A stretch of DNA of 64,000 nucleotides from Vandammella animalimorsus (GTDB lineage: Bacteria; Pseudomonadota; Gammaproteobacteria; Burkholderiales; Burkholderiaceae_C), in contig NZ_NSJB01000001.1 in the NCBI RefSeq assembly GCF_002285265.1, forward strand, positions 496,001 through 560,000, given 5' to 3'. Positions 32,199 through 40,534 of the stretch are shown here, in pieces (positions within the stretch are counted from its first letter, which is position 1; each line of letters opens with the position of its first letter). The notes beneath the pieces were generated by a model. That model made no database searches. It worked only from the letters and a program-made list of their open reading frames with translations, and had not been told where the DNA came from. The position numbers and the translations under genes are program-made.

Positions 32199-33155
32199 TC
32201 AGAACAGGTGGCGTACGCCCAGGGCGAAGGAGCTGAAGTCCTTGCCAGCGGCCGGTGCGCCGCCGTAGCTGGCGTTGCGCGCATTGTCGATGCGGGTGTA
32301 GAAGCCGTAGAGCTTGGTGCGCTTGCTCAGGTTGTAGTTGTAGCCCAGCGTGAACTGGGTGGCGCCGCTTTTCTCCAGCTTGTCATAGGCATCGGCCCAG
32401 CCCACGTTGGCGTGGAACTCCGATGCGCCGGCGAAATAGGCCGCAGCCAGGCGGGCCGAGAGGCGATCGCCCAGGCCGGCGCCATGGCCGTTCTCGTCGT
32501 ACTGCAGGTAGCCGCCCAGTGCGATGCTGTCGGTGGCGTACAGGGCGCGCAGCGTGTAGGCCTCGGCCTTGCCGTGCTTGGCGAAGCCGCCGGCCAGGTC
32601 GAAGTTGCCGAACTTGTAGCTCACGCTCAGGTCGTAGGGCGACTTGCCGCTGTGGTTGTCTTCAAAGCCATAGCCCAGCTCCAGCGAGAAGCCGCCCAGC
32701 TCCGGCGTCACGTAGCCGACCTTGGCGGCATTGGGCACGATGTAGGCATACAGCGCATCGGCCGACGAGCCGGTGTCGTGGTTGTGCATGCTGATGTAGT
32801 CGGCGGTGTTGCTGTAGGCCGTGGAGTTGTAGTTGCCCAGGCGCAGCTTGCCGAAGTTGCCGCCCAGGTACAGCTCGGACTGGCGGCCAAAGCCGTCGGT
32901 GGCTGCGCCGGTGGTGGAATCGACCTTTTGCTCGTAGACGAAGCCGGCCTTCAGGCCGCCGCCCAGGTCTTCCGTGCCACGAAAGCCGATGTACGACGAG
33001 TTGCTGTGCAGGCCGGTGCTGGCCTTTTCACCCTGGAACTTCTGATGTTCCACGGTGGTGTTGATGCGGCCGTAGAGCGTGACGCTGCTTTGCGCGTGGG
33101 CGGCGCCGAAGGCCAGCAGGGGAATCAGGGCGAGGGAGAGGTGCGAGGTTTTCAT
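32199..33155 (-). CDS. Gram-negative trimeric porin
   Basis: A 318-residue outer-membrane general porin of the Burkholderiales type. The signal peptide is MKTSHLSLALIPLLAFGAAH with cleavage after AHA. The mature start QSSVTLYGRINTTVEHQ is the classical first strand of this family. Further signatures are SYIGFRGTEDLGGGLKAGF and FGKLRLGNY, and the loop-3 region around SADALYAYIVPNAAKVG. The protein ends in a C-terminal Phe (FALGVRHLF), the outer-membrane insertion signal. Alternating strand pattern and length fit 16 strands, slightly short for the family. An in-frame ATG further upstream exists but would bury the signal peptide. Confidence 0.94.
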   Translation of the reverse strand: MKTSHLSLALIPLLAFGAAHAQSSVTLYGRINTTVEHQKFQGEKASTGLHSNSSYIGFRGTEDLGGGLKAGFVYEQKVDSTTGAATDGFGRQSELYLGGNFGKLRLGNYNSTAYSNTADYISMHNHDTGSSADALYAYIVPNAAKVGYVTPELGGFSLELGYGFEDNHSGKSPYDLSVSYKFGNFDLAGGFAKHGKAEAYTLRALYATDSIALGGYLQYDENGHGAGLGDRLSARLAAAYFAGASEFHANVGWADAYDKLEKSGATQFTLGYNYNLSKRTKLYGFYTRIDNARNASYGGAPAAGKDFSSFALGVRHLF

Positions 33156-33513
33156 GGCGGGAATCCCAAAGATTGAAACAATGCCCGGCTGCATGGGGAG
33201 GCCGGCCGGGGCGGTGTTCGTCTGCTGCGCCGCGCCTGTGGCAGGCATTGGCAATGCATCGACGCTGCCGAGTGTACGAGCGCGCCTGCACGATGCTTAA
33301 GCACTATTTGCATTTGCCCTTGCAGAGCCGCTCAAAGTGTTGCTGTTATGCAACTTGTTTGGTAATTACCCCAGTGAGATCAGGCACTTCGAGGCATTTT
33401 TTGCGAGCGATTCTCGCTGTGAAACAGCCACTTGGATCCAGCCGGACGCTGCTCCAAAGCAGCCTGAAAAAAGCGGCCAGGAGGCCGCTGAGGAGGAGGG
33501 GCGGGCAGGCGCT
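33156..33513. other. Intergenic region upstream of the porin gene
   Basis: A 358-bp gap. The half next to the porin gene should hold its promoter; a relatively AT-rich stretch lies around 33290-33420 (GCACTATTTGCATTTGCCC, GGTAATTACC). The other half holds the dapD terminator, listed separately. No gene or repeat is seen. Confidence 0.55.
33466..33489 (-). terminator. Rho-independent terminator of dapD
   Basis: On the minus strand, the stem AGCGGCC / GGCCGCT with a 4-base loop is followed by six T. It lies about 24 bases after the dapD stop. Confidence 0.85.
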
Positions 33514-34338
33514 TCAATCGCGCAGCAGGTCGTTGAGGCTGGTCTTGGCGCGGGTCTGGGCGTCCACGCGCTTGACGATGATGGCCGCGTACAGGCTGTA
33601 GCGCCCGCCGTCCTTGGGCAGAGAGCCGCTGATGACCACGGAGCCGGCGGGAATGCGGCCGTAGCTGACCTCGCCGGTGGTGCGGTCGTAGATCGGCGTG
33701 CTCTGGCCGATGTACACGCCCATGGAGATGACGGAGTTTTCCTCCACGATCACGCCCTCGACGATTTCCGAGCGTGCGCCGATGAAGCAGTTGTCCTCGA
33801 TGATGGTTGGGTTGGCCTGCAGGGGTTCGAGCACGCCGCCCAGGCCCACGCCGCCGGAGAGGTGCACGTTCTTGCCCACTTGCGCGCAGGAGCCCACGGT
33901 GGCCCAGGTATCGACCATGGTGCCCTCATCGACGTAGGCGCCGATGTTGACGTAGGAGGGCATCAGGATCGCGCCCTTGGCAATGAAGCTGCCGCGCCGC
34001 GCCACGGCCGGCGGCACCACGCGCACCCCGGTGGCGGCCAGCTGCTGCGCCGACATGCCCGAGAACTTGGTGGGCACCTTGTCGTAAAAGCCCAGCTCGC
34101 CGGCCTGCATCAGGCGGTTGTCGTTGAGGCGAAAGGACAGCAGCACGGCTTTTTTCACCCACTGGTGCACCGTCCAGTCGCCCACGCCATTGCGCGAGGC
34201 CACGCGCAGGGCGCCGCTGTCGAGCTGGGTCAGCACCTCCTCGACGGCGTGGCGCACATCGGCCGGTGCGGAAGCGGGGGAGAACGCAGCGCGCTCTTCC
34301 CAGGCGTTTTCGATCAGGGTTTGCAAGGCTTGGGTCAT
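33514..34338 (-). CDS. dapD: 2,3,4,5-tetrahydropyridine-2,6-dicarboxylate N-succinyltransferase
   Basis: A 274-residue cytosolic acyltransferase that succinylates tetrahydrodipicolinate, the step just before DapC. The N-terminal helical domain ([17 protein letters not shown] ... [19 protein letters not shown]) leads into the left-handed beta-helix of hexapeptide repeats: [54 protein letters not shown], and [20 protein letters not shown]. The trimeric LbetaH enzyme has this length. Start [13 protein letters not shown] is canonical. Elsewhere dapD commonly lies beside dapC; here they are about 12 kb apart. Confidence 0.97.
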   Translation of the reverse strand: MTQALQTLIENAWEERAAFSPASAPADVRHAVEEVLTQLDSGALRVASRNGVGDWTVHQWVKKAVLLSFRLNDNRLMQAGELGFYDKVPTKFSGMSAQQLAATGVRVVPPAVARRGSFIAKGAILMPSYVNIGAYVDEGTMVDTWATVGSCAQVGKNVHLSGGVGLGGVLEPLQANPTIIEDNCFIGARSEIVEGVIVEENSVISMGVYIGQSTPIYDRTTGEVSYGRIPAGSVVISGSLPKDGGRYSLYAAIIVKRVDAQTRAKTSLNDLLRD

Positions 34339-34444
34339 GGTGGTGAGAGGGAGAAAAAACAGTGAAGCAAAAAAGAGAGGGCCAGGCAGGGCTGGCCCGG
34401 GAAGGGTCCATGTGCGGCGCTGGCACGTGCGGCCCGCAGCGCGG

Positions 34445-34463
34445 CGAGTCTCTGAACAGGTTC
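34445..34463. repeat. Solo end of the MITE family
   Basis: GAGTCTCTGAACAGGTTCTG closely resembles the right terminal repeat of the MITE copies (GAGACTTTGAACAGGCTC at 46353, GGGATTTTGAACAGGTTC at 53863). No partner end is found nearby. It sits 14 bases after the stop of hbdH, like the complete copies that follow stop codons. It may be a remnant or a chance match. Confidence 0.4.
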
Positions 34464-34477
34464 TGAAACGGGCTCTC

Positions 34478-35263
34478 TTACTGGGCAACCCAGCCGCCGT
34501 CCATGTTCCAGGCCACGCCGCGGACGTTGTCGCCGGCGGGCGAGCAGAAGAAGGCCGCCAGCTCGCCAAGCTCCTGCGGCGTGGTAAAGCGCAGCGAGGG
34601 CTCCTTGGCGCCCAGCAACTGGGCCTGGGCCTGCTCGTTGCTGATGCCGCTTTTCTCCGCCAGGGCGTCGATCTGCTTTTGCACCAGCGGCGTCAGCACC
34701 CAGCCGGGGCAGATGGCATTGGCCGTCACGCCAGTGGTGGCCGTCTCCAGCGCAGTCACCTTGGTCAGTCCAACCACGCCATGCTTGGCCGCCACGTAGG
34801 CCGATTTCTCCACCGAGGCCACCAGGCCATGCACCGAGGCAATGTTGATGATGCGCCCCCAGTTGGCCTGGCGCATGGCCGGCAGCGCCAGCCGCGTGGT
34901 GTGGAACACGCTGCTGAGGTTGATGGCGATGATGGCGTCCCAGCGCTCGGGCGGGAAGTCCTCGATGCGGGCGGTGTGCTGGATGCCGGCGTTGTTGACG
35001 AGCACGTCCACGCGGCCGAATTCCTTTTGCGCGTAAGCCATCAAATCCTCGATCTCGCCCACCTTGCTCAGGTCTGCGCCGTGGTAGGCGGTGCGGATGC
35101 CGTGCGCCTGGCCGGCCTGCTCGATGGCGCGGCGCGGCGCGTCGGCATCGCCAAAGCCGTTGACCAGGATGTTGGCGCCCTGTGCGGCCAGCACCTGAGC
35201 AATGCCCAGGCCAATACCGCTGGTGGAGCCGGTGACCAGTGCGGTTTTCCCTTTGAGATGCAT
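34478..35263 (-). CDS. hbdH: 3-hydroxybutyrate dehydrogenase
   Basis: A 261-residue NAD-dependent SDR that converts D-3-hydroxybutyrate to acetoacetate, the cytosolic step in using stored polyhydroxybutyrate. The nucleotide turn is [19 protein letters not shown], followed by [11 protein letters not shown]. The complete catalytic set is in [20 protein letters not shown] with Lys four residues on. Residues typical of this enzyme rather than a generic SDR include the Gln/His pair in [15 protein letters not shown] and the end [13 protein letters not shown]. Length matches the family. No pha genes are adjacent. Confidence 0.92.
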   Translation of the reverse strand: MHLKGKTALVTGSTSGIGLGIAQVLAAQGANILVNGFGDADAPRRAIEQAGQAHGIRTAYHGADLSKVGEIEDLMAYAQKEFGRVDVLVNNAGIQHTARIEDFPPERWDAIIAINLSSVFHTTRLALPAMRQANWGRIINIASVHGLVASVEKSAYVAAKHGVVGLTKVTALETATTGVTANAICPGWVLTPLVQKQIDALAEKSGISNEQAQAQLLGAKEPSLRFTTPQELGELAAFFCSPAGDNVRGVAWNMDGGWVAQ

Positions 35264-35450
35264 GACAAGCCTCCGTATCGGTTGCAGATTTCAGGTTGCG
35301 GATTTCAATTAGGATGTGCGCGAAGCGGCCCGTCTGGTGCGGGGCCGTGGCATGGAAAATCTTTGCAGGCCGCATTCTCGCAGCTTTGCCGGCTGTGCTG
35401 CTGCGGCCTGCCCGAAAGCCTGTGCAAGGCCCTGACTGGAGGGAAAAGGC

Positions 35451-36458
35451 ATGTCCGAATTACAGCATGAGCACTCAACTGGCACCGCCCGCGCGGCCTG
35501 GGCCGCCGATGCGCCACCGCCAGCGCAGTTGCGCCACGTGCAGTGCCCAGGCGCCAGCAAGGCCGGGCCGCACGGCGCGGGCAATGCGCAAAGTCATCGC
35601 ATGGCCTACTGGGATTGGCCCGCAGCCGATGATGCGGGCAATGCCCACCTCATCGTCTGCGTGCATGGGCTCACGCGCAATGGCCGCGACTTTGACGTGC
35701 TGGCGCAGCGCCTGCGGCGCAAGGCGCGCGTGATCTGCCCGGACGTGGTCGGGCGCGGGCGCAGCGATTGGCTGGCCGATGCCCACGGCTACCAGATCCC
35801 CACCTATGTGGGCGACATGCTGGCGCTGCTGGCCGAGCTGGCACAACAGGCCCAGGCGCAGGGCCAGCCCATCGCCCGCATGGATTGGGTCGGCACCAGC
35901 ATGGGCGGGCTGATCGGCCTGGGGCTGCTGGCCCAGCCAAGCCTGCCGCTGCCGCTGGGGCGGCTGGTGCTCAACGACGTGGGGCCGAGCATCGAATGGC
36001 AGGCGCTGCAGCGCATCGGCAGCTACCTGGGCCAGCCGCTGCGCTTTGCGGACCTGCAGCAAGGGGCCGAGTACCTGCGGCGCATTGCCGTGGGCTTTGG
36101 CCCGCACAGCGACGCGCAGTGGCTGGCGCTGTCGGCGCCGATGCTGCGCAGCGATGGCGCAGGCGGGCTGGCCCTGCACTACGACCCGGCCATTGCGCAG
36201 CCCTACCAATCCTTCACTCAGGAGGCCGCCAGCGCCGGCGAGCAGGTGCTTTGGAGCCTGTACGATGCGCTGCGCCTGCCCACGCTGCTGCTGCGCGGCG
36301 CGCAGTCCGATCTGCTCAGCGCCGCCACCGCCCAGGCCATGACCCGGCGCGGCCCGCAGGCGCAGCTGGTGCAGTTCGAAGGCGTGGGGCATGCGCCCAC
36401 GCTGGTGCAGCCCGAACAGCTGGCCGTGGTCGAGCAATTCCTGCTGGGCGAGGCCTGA
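35451..36458 (+). CDS. Alpha/beta hydrolase
   Basis: A 335-residue alpha/beta-fold hydrolase, probably cytosolic. The oxyanion segment IVCVHGLTRNGRDFDVLAQ, the nucleophile elbow WVGTSMGGLIGLGLL with the catalytic Ser, and the late catalytic His in GVGHAPTLVQPEQ are all present; the acid is likely in LLLRGAQSDLLS. The residues between about 190 and 250 form a helical lid. The first 50 residues are low in conservation and rich in Ala/His. Substrate unknown; esterases of this group are common near polyhydroxyalkanoate genes, and hbdH is the divergent neighbour. Start ATG preceded by GGAGGGAAAA. relA follows 107 bp downstream. Confidence 0.87.
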   Translation: MSELQHEHSTGTARAAWAADAPPPAQLRHVQCPGASKAGPHGAGNAQSHRMAYWDWPAADDAGNAHLIVCVHGLTRNGRDFDVLAQRLRRKARVICPDVVGRGRSDWLADAHGYQIPTYVGDMLALLAELAQQAQAQGQPIARMDWVGTSMGGLIGLGLLAQPSLPLPLGRLVLNDVGPSIEWQALQRIGSYLGQPLRFADLQQGAEYLRRIAVGFGPHSDAQWLALSAPMLRSDGAGGLALHYDPAIAQPYQSFTQEAASAGEQVLWSLYDALRLPTLLLRGAQSDLLSAATAQAMTRRGPQAQLVQFEGVGHAPTLVQPEQLAVVEQFLLGEA

Positions 36459-36565
36459 ACAAGAGCCTTTGCGCCTTTGTGCTTTTGCGCGCGCAGCTTG
36501 TCCTATAGTGCGCACATTGCGCCCGACGCGGCACGCGGCGCACGCCACGGACTTCACGGTTTGCT

Positions 36566-38833
36566 ATGAACTCCCCCCTTGCAGAGACCCCTGCGCTGCC
36601 CCTGGACGGGCTTGGCGCCGCTGCCCCGGCGCCGCCGTTGCTGTTGAGCGCGGCAGCGGCCATGCTGCCCAGCCAGACGGACATGCTGGCGCGCGCGCGC
36701 GCCTTTGCCCAGCCGCTGCTGGCCGGCGAAGTGCTGCGCAATGGCGAAGGGGTGCTGGCGCATGCCGATGCAGTGGCCGCGCTGCTGCAGGGGATCGGTG
36801 GCTCCGAGGCCATGCAAGCGGCCACCTATCTGATCTATGCCTCGTTCCACCTGCACCAGCCGCAAGAGGCCATTGCGCGCCGCTTTGGCGAAACCTATGC
36901 GGCGCTGGCGGTGGAGACCTCCAAGCTCATGCAGGTGCAGGGCCAGGCGCGCAGCGGCTCGGGCGCGCGCAAGCAGGGCGAGGCCAAGATCGAGCACACC
37001 GAGACGGTGCGCAAGATGCTGCTGGCTTTCTCGCGCGATCTGCGCGTGGTGCTCATCCGCCTGGCCTCGCGCCTGCAGACGCTGCGCTACCACGCCAGCA
37101 GCAAGGCGCCCATCGACCCGCTGCTGGCCGAGGAAAGCCTGTACGTGTTCGCGCCGCTGGCCAACCGGCTGGGCATCTGGCAGTTCAAGTGGGAAATCGA
37201 GGATCTGGCCTTCCGCTTTCTGGAGCCCGAGACCTACCACGAAGTGGCCGGCAAGCTCGCGGCCAAGCGGCGCGAGCGCGAGCAGTACATGCAGCAGCTG
37301 TGCGACCAGGTGCGCAGCCAGCTGCAGCAAAGGGGCGTGCAGGCCGTCGTGCAGGGCCGGCCCAAGCACATCTACAGCATCGTCAAAAAGATGCGCGGCA
37401 AGTCGCTGGCCTTCGAGCAGCTCTTTGACCTGCGCGCCATGCGCATCATCGTGCCCAGCGTGCCCGAGTGCTACGAGGCCCTGGGCTGGATCCACACGCA
37501 CTTCACGCCCATCGAGGCCGAGTTCGACGACTACATCGCCAAGCCCAAGCCCAACGGCTATCAATCGCTGCACACTGTGGTGCGCGACGCGCAGGGCCGG
37601 GCGGTGGAAATCCAGATCCGCACCCAGGCCATGCACGAGCACGCCGAGACCGGCGTGGCCGCGCACTGGGCCTACAAGGAAGCGGGCACCAAGGGCTATG
37701 CCGGCGTGTCCGCCAGCGGCGAGTACGACGCCAAGATCGCCGTGCTGCGCCAGCTGCTGGCCTGGGAGCGCGAATTTGCCGACAGCGACGAAGTGCGCGC
37801 GCTGGGCCTGTTCGATGACCGCATCTACGTGCTCACGCCCAATGCCTCCATCGTCGAGCTGCCCAAGGGCGGCACGCCGCTGGACTTTGCCTACACCGTG
37901 CACACCAGCCTGGGCCACCGCTGCCGCGGCGCCAAGGTCGATGGCGCCATGGTGGCGCTGAACACGCCGCTGCAAAACGGCCAGACGGTGGAAATCGTCG
38001 CCGCCAAGGACGGCGGCCCCTCGCGCGACTGGCTCAACCCCGAGCTGGGCTATCTGAGAAGCAACCGCGCGCGCAGCAAGGTGCGCGCCTGGTTCAACGC
38101 CCAGTTGCAGCAGCAAACCATCGCCAAGGGCCGCGAGGTGGTGGAAAAAATCCTGCAGCGCGAAGGCAAGACGGCGCTCAAGCTCGACTCGATCGCCGAG
38201 CAGCTGGGCTTCAAATCGGCCGATGCCTTCTTCGAAGTCGTGGGCAAGGACGAATTCTCACTGCGCACGCTCGAAGCCCTGCTGCGCCCCGCGCCGGGCG
38301 AGGAGCCGGGCCAGGCCAGCGGCGACACCGTGGTGCTGCGCAAACCGCGCAGCGGCGGCAGCGGCAAGGTGCTGGTGGTGGGCATGGACTCGCTGATGAC
38401 GCACCTGGCCAAATGCTGCATGCCGGCGCCGCCCGACGAGATCGGCGGCTTCGTCACGCGCGGCAAGGGCGTGGCCATCCACCGCAGCAATTGCAGCAAC
38501 TTTCAGAAAATGCGCAGCACCTCGCCCGAGCGCCTGATCGAAGTGCAATGGCGCGACAGCGCAGCCGCCGCCGGCAGCGCCGAGGCGGGCGGCAAGGCCC
38601 TGTACCCGATGGAAATCCACGTGCAGGCCCAGGACCGCCAGGGCCTGCTGCGCGACATCTCCGACGTGCTCACGCGCGAGCGCACCAACGTCATCGGCGT
38701 GCAAACGCGCAGCCACAAGAACAACACCGCCACGATGGTCTTCACCGTGGAAGTGCACAGCGCCACCCGCCTGCAGGGCGTGCTCGCCGCCGTCGCCCAG
38801 GTGCCCGGCGTGCGCACGGCGCGGCGGCGCTGA
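36566..38833 (+). CDS. relA: GTP pyrophosphokinase RelA
   Basis: A 755-residue ribosome-associated (p)ppGpp synthetase. The N-terminal HD-type domain is degenerate: the region around ATYLIYASFHLHQPQEAIAR lacks the HDxxED residues that SpoT needs for hydrolysis. The synthetase domain has GRPKHIYSIVKKM, FDLRAMRIIV, and EFDDYIAKPKPNGYQSLHTV. The acidic E-F-D-D form is typical of RelA; SpoT has a basic R-x-K-D form there. Then follow TGS (about 415-475, RIYVLTPNASIVELPKGGT), the helical and zinc-finger region with CCMPAPPDEIGG, and a C-terminal ACT domain (MEIHVQAQDRQGLLRDISD). Length and order match RelA. A separate SpoT should exist elsewhere. Confidence 0.93.
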   Translation: MNSPLAETPALPLDGLGAAAPAPPLLLSAAAAMLPSQTDMLARARAFAQPLLAGEVLRNGEGVLAHADAVAALLQGIGGSEAMQAATYLIYASFHLHQPQEAIARRFGETYAALAVETSKLMQVQGQARSGSGARKQGEAKIEHTETVRKMLLAFSRDLRVVLIRLASRLQTLRYHASSKAPIDPLLAEESLYVFAPLANRLGIWQFKWEIEDLAFRFLEPETYHEVAGKLAAKRREREQYMQQLCDQVRSQLQQRGVQAVVQGRPKHIYSIVKKMRGKSLAFEQLFDLRAMRIIVPSVPECYEALGWIHTHFTPIEAEFDDYIAKPKPNGYQSLHTVVRDAQGRAVEIQIRTQAMHEHAETGVAAHWAYKEAGTKGYAGVSASGEYDAKIAVLRQLLAWEREFADSDEVRALGLFDDRIYVLTPNASIVELPKGGTPLDFAYTVHTSLGHRCRGAKVDGAMVALNTPLQNGQTVEIVAAKDGGPSRDWLNPELGYLRSNRARSKVRAWFNAQLQQQTIAKGREVVEKILQREGKTALKLDSIAEQLGFKSADAFFEVVGKDEFSLRTLEALLRPAPGEEPGQASGDTVVLRKPRSGGSGKVLVVGMDSLMTHLAKCCMPAPPDEIGGFVTRGKGVAIHRSNCSNFQKMRSTSPERLIEVQWRDSAAAAGSAEAGGKALYPMEIHVQAQDRQGLLRDISDVLTRERTNVIGVQTRSHKNNTATMVFTVEVHSATRLQGVLAAVAQVPGVRTARRR

Positions 38834-38898
38834 GGGCCAAGCGCCTGCCCTCGAAATCCTCGCGTCGGCGCAAGCGCCGGCGCTGACTGCCGACTGCT

Positions 38899-39762
38899 TT
38901 AAAGCGCCACCACCTCGAACTGCTGCTGCGGTTGCACGATCTGCGCCTGCTGCTCGATCAGCGGCAGATCGCGCTGGCCATCCTGGGTGTGGCCCACCAG
39001 CGCGTACAGGCTGGCCGTGGCCTGTTGCAGCGCCTCGGGCAGCGGGCGTTGTTGCAGCAGGTGCGCCAGCAAAATGGCTGAGAATGCATCGCCCATGCCA
39101 TTGGGCAGCGGCGTGCGCGCAATGATGGGCGTGTGCACGGCCCAGGCCTGCTGGGCGCGCACGGCCAGCGTGGCCAGTTGGCCCTTTTGGGCAATCTCAG
39201 GCGTGAGCAGGCTGGTGATGACCACTGTCTTGCCCGTGCCTGCAATGTGGCGGCGTGCCACCTCTACCGCATGGGCGGTGGATTGCAGCGTCACCCCCAT
39301 GAGCTGCTCGAACTCGAACTGGTTGGGCGTGATGATGTCCGCCGCCGCCAGGGTGTGGTCGCGGTGGTATTCGGCAATGCCTGGGCGCACGAACACGCCG
39401 CGCCCCACGTCGCCGAACACCGGATCGCACAGGTACAGCGCCGCCGGGTTGGCCTGGCGTACGCGCTGGGCAATGTCGATGATGGCATCGCCAATGCTGC
39501 TGTCGCCCATGTAACCAGAGAGCACGGCGGAAATCTTTGGCAGCAGGCCGCGCTCCTCAATGCCCTGGAACACCTCGCGCAGGTGCGCCACATCAAACAC
39601 CTGGCCGCGAAACGCGCCATAGCCCGTGTGGTTGGAGAACTGCACCGTGTGCACGGGCAGGACTTCGATGCCCAGGCGCTGCATGGCAAACACCGCCGCC
39701 GAATTGCCGGCATGGCCGTAGGCGACGTGCGATTGGACGGAAAGGACAAGAGGTGCGCTCAT
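38899..39762 (-). CDS. pdxY: Pyridoxal kinase
   Basis: A 287-residue ribokinase-fold enzyme that phosphorylates pyridoxal in vitamin B6 salvage. The N-terminus LVLSVQSHVAYGHAGNSAAV and the substrate segment VHTVQFSNHTGYGAFRG are diagnostic of PdxY/PdxK. The middle has YLCDPVFGD with the conserved Asp, then ITPNQFEFEQLMG. The catalytic Asp lies in PNGMGDAFSAILLAHLL. The ATG start is well placed and the length is normal for PdxY. Convergent with relA, with 65 bp between them and no clear terminator. Confidence 0.95.
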   Translation of the reverse strand: MSAPLVLSVQSHVAYGHAGNSAAVFAMQRLGIEVLPVHTVQFSNHTGYGAFRGQVFDVAHLREVFQGIEERGLLPKISAVLSGYMGDSSIGDAIIDIAQRVRQANPAALYLCDPVFGDVGRGVFVRPGIAEYHRDHTLAAADIITPNQFEFEQLMGVTLQSTAHAVEVARRHIAGTGKTVVITSLLTPEIAQKGQLATLAVRAQQAWAVHTPIIARTPLPNGMGDAFSAILLAHLLQQRPLPEALQQATASLYALVGHTQDGQRDLPLIEQQAQIVQPQQQFEVVAL

Positions 39763-39985
39763 GGTCGGTGAGATCGGTGAGAAGAAAAGGGCCGTAGGAG
39801 AAAAAAGAGCGCAAGTATGCCTGCAAGCCGTGGCGGCAGGCGGCTTGCCGGGCCAGAAAAGTGCCGCCCGGCCAGATTGGATGGCGACATTGCGGGTTTT
39901 CACAAAGCAGGCGGAGAAAGCCCCGAACCTGCCCAAGCGCTTTTGCCCGCCCGCGCCAAGAGGTTGAGCGGGCAGCTTACGCGGC

Positions 39986-40351
39986 TTACAGCGCGCGCAG
40001 CGTGTACAGCCCTTCGCCCATGTGGCGCTGGGGGCCGAACACGGCCTGCATGGCGTGGGTTTCGGCCAGGCGCCAGCTTTCGAAGACGTGGCGCTGGGCG
40101 TCGGGCAGGTTTTCCACGTCGATGCCTTCGGCGCTGCCCGTGCCCTGGGCCTGCACGATGGCGACGAAGGCCTGATAGGTGGGCAAGACCAGCGCGGCGT
40201 CGCCCAGGGATTGAGCCAGGGCCTGGGCGAAGGCCTGTTGCGCCTGCTGGCGCTGGTGCGGCGGCAGCTCTTCGGGCAGCCAAAGCTCGATGGCAAAGGG
40301 CAGGGCGGTGTGGGGCATGTGGGCAGGCAATGGCTGTGGCGGGCGGGCCAT
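39986..40351 (-). CDS. Small conserved protein of unknown function
   Basis: A 121-residue soluble protein without known motif. The core (ALPFAIELWLPEELPPHQRQ, LPTYQAFVAIVQAQG) and the end (ESWRLAETHAMQAVFGPQRH) have normal genomic codon use and no low-complexity bias, which supports a real gene. The start is uncertain: the ATG used gives MARPPQPLPAHMPHTALPF, and a second ATG 11 codons on is equally possible; neither has a strong ribosome-binding site. It is divergent from ppk1 and follows pdxY after a 223-bp gap. Confidence 0.6.
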   Translation of the reverse strand: MARPPQPLPAHMPHTALPFAIELWLPEELPPHQRQQAQQAFAQALAQSLGDAALVLPTYQAFVAIVQAQGTGSAEGIDVENLPDAQRHVFESWRLAETHAMQAVFGPQRHMGEGLYTLRAL

Positions 40352-40534
40352 TGTAGGCAGCGTGTTGCTGGCGCGCCGGCCGTGCCTTGGGTTTTGCCTT
40401 CGGCCCTTGCGCACTGGTTTTGGCGTACCGGCCAGCAAGGCGTGAGAAGTTGAGCGCGGCAGGCGCTTTGTCTGTGCCGCAGGGCGCAAGGCGTGCGACA
40501 CTTGCGGCGCTTTTTTTGACATACGGCATTGCGC

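Noticed and set aside
40516..40521. TTGACA just before ppk1 as a promoter.
   Set aside because: A matching -10 would fall inside the coding region, after the ATG, so it cannot drive the gene from this start.
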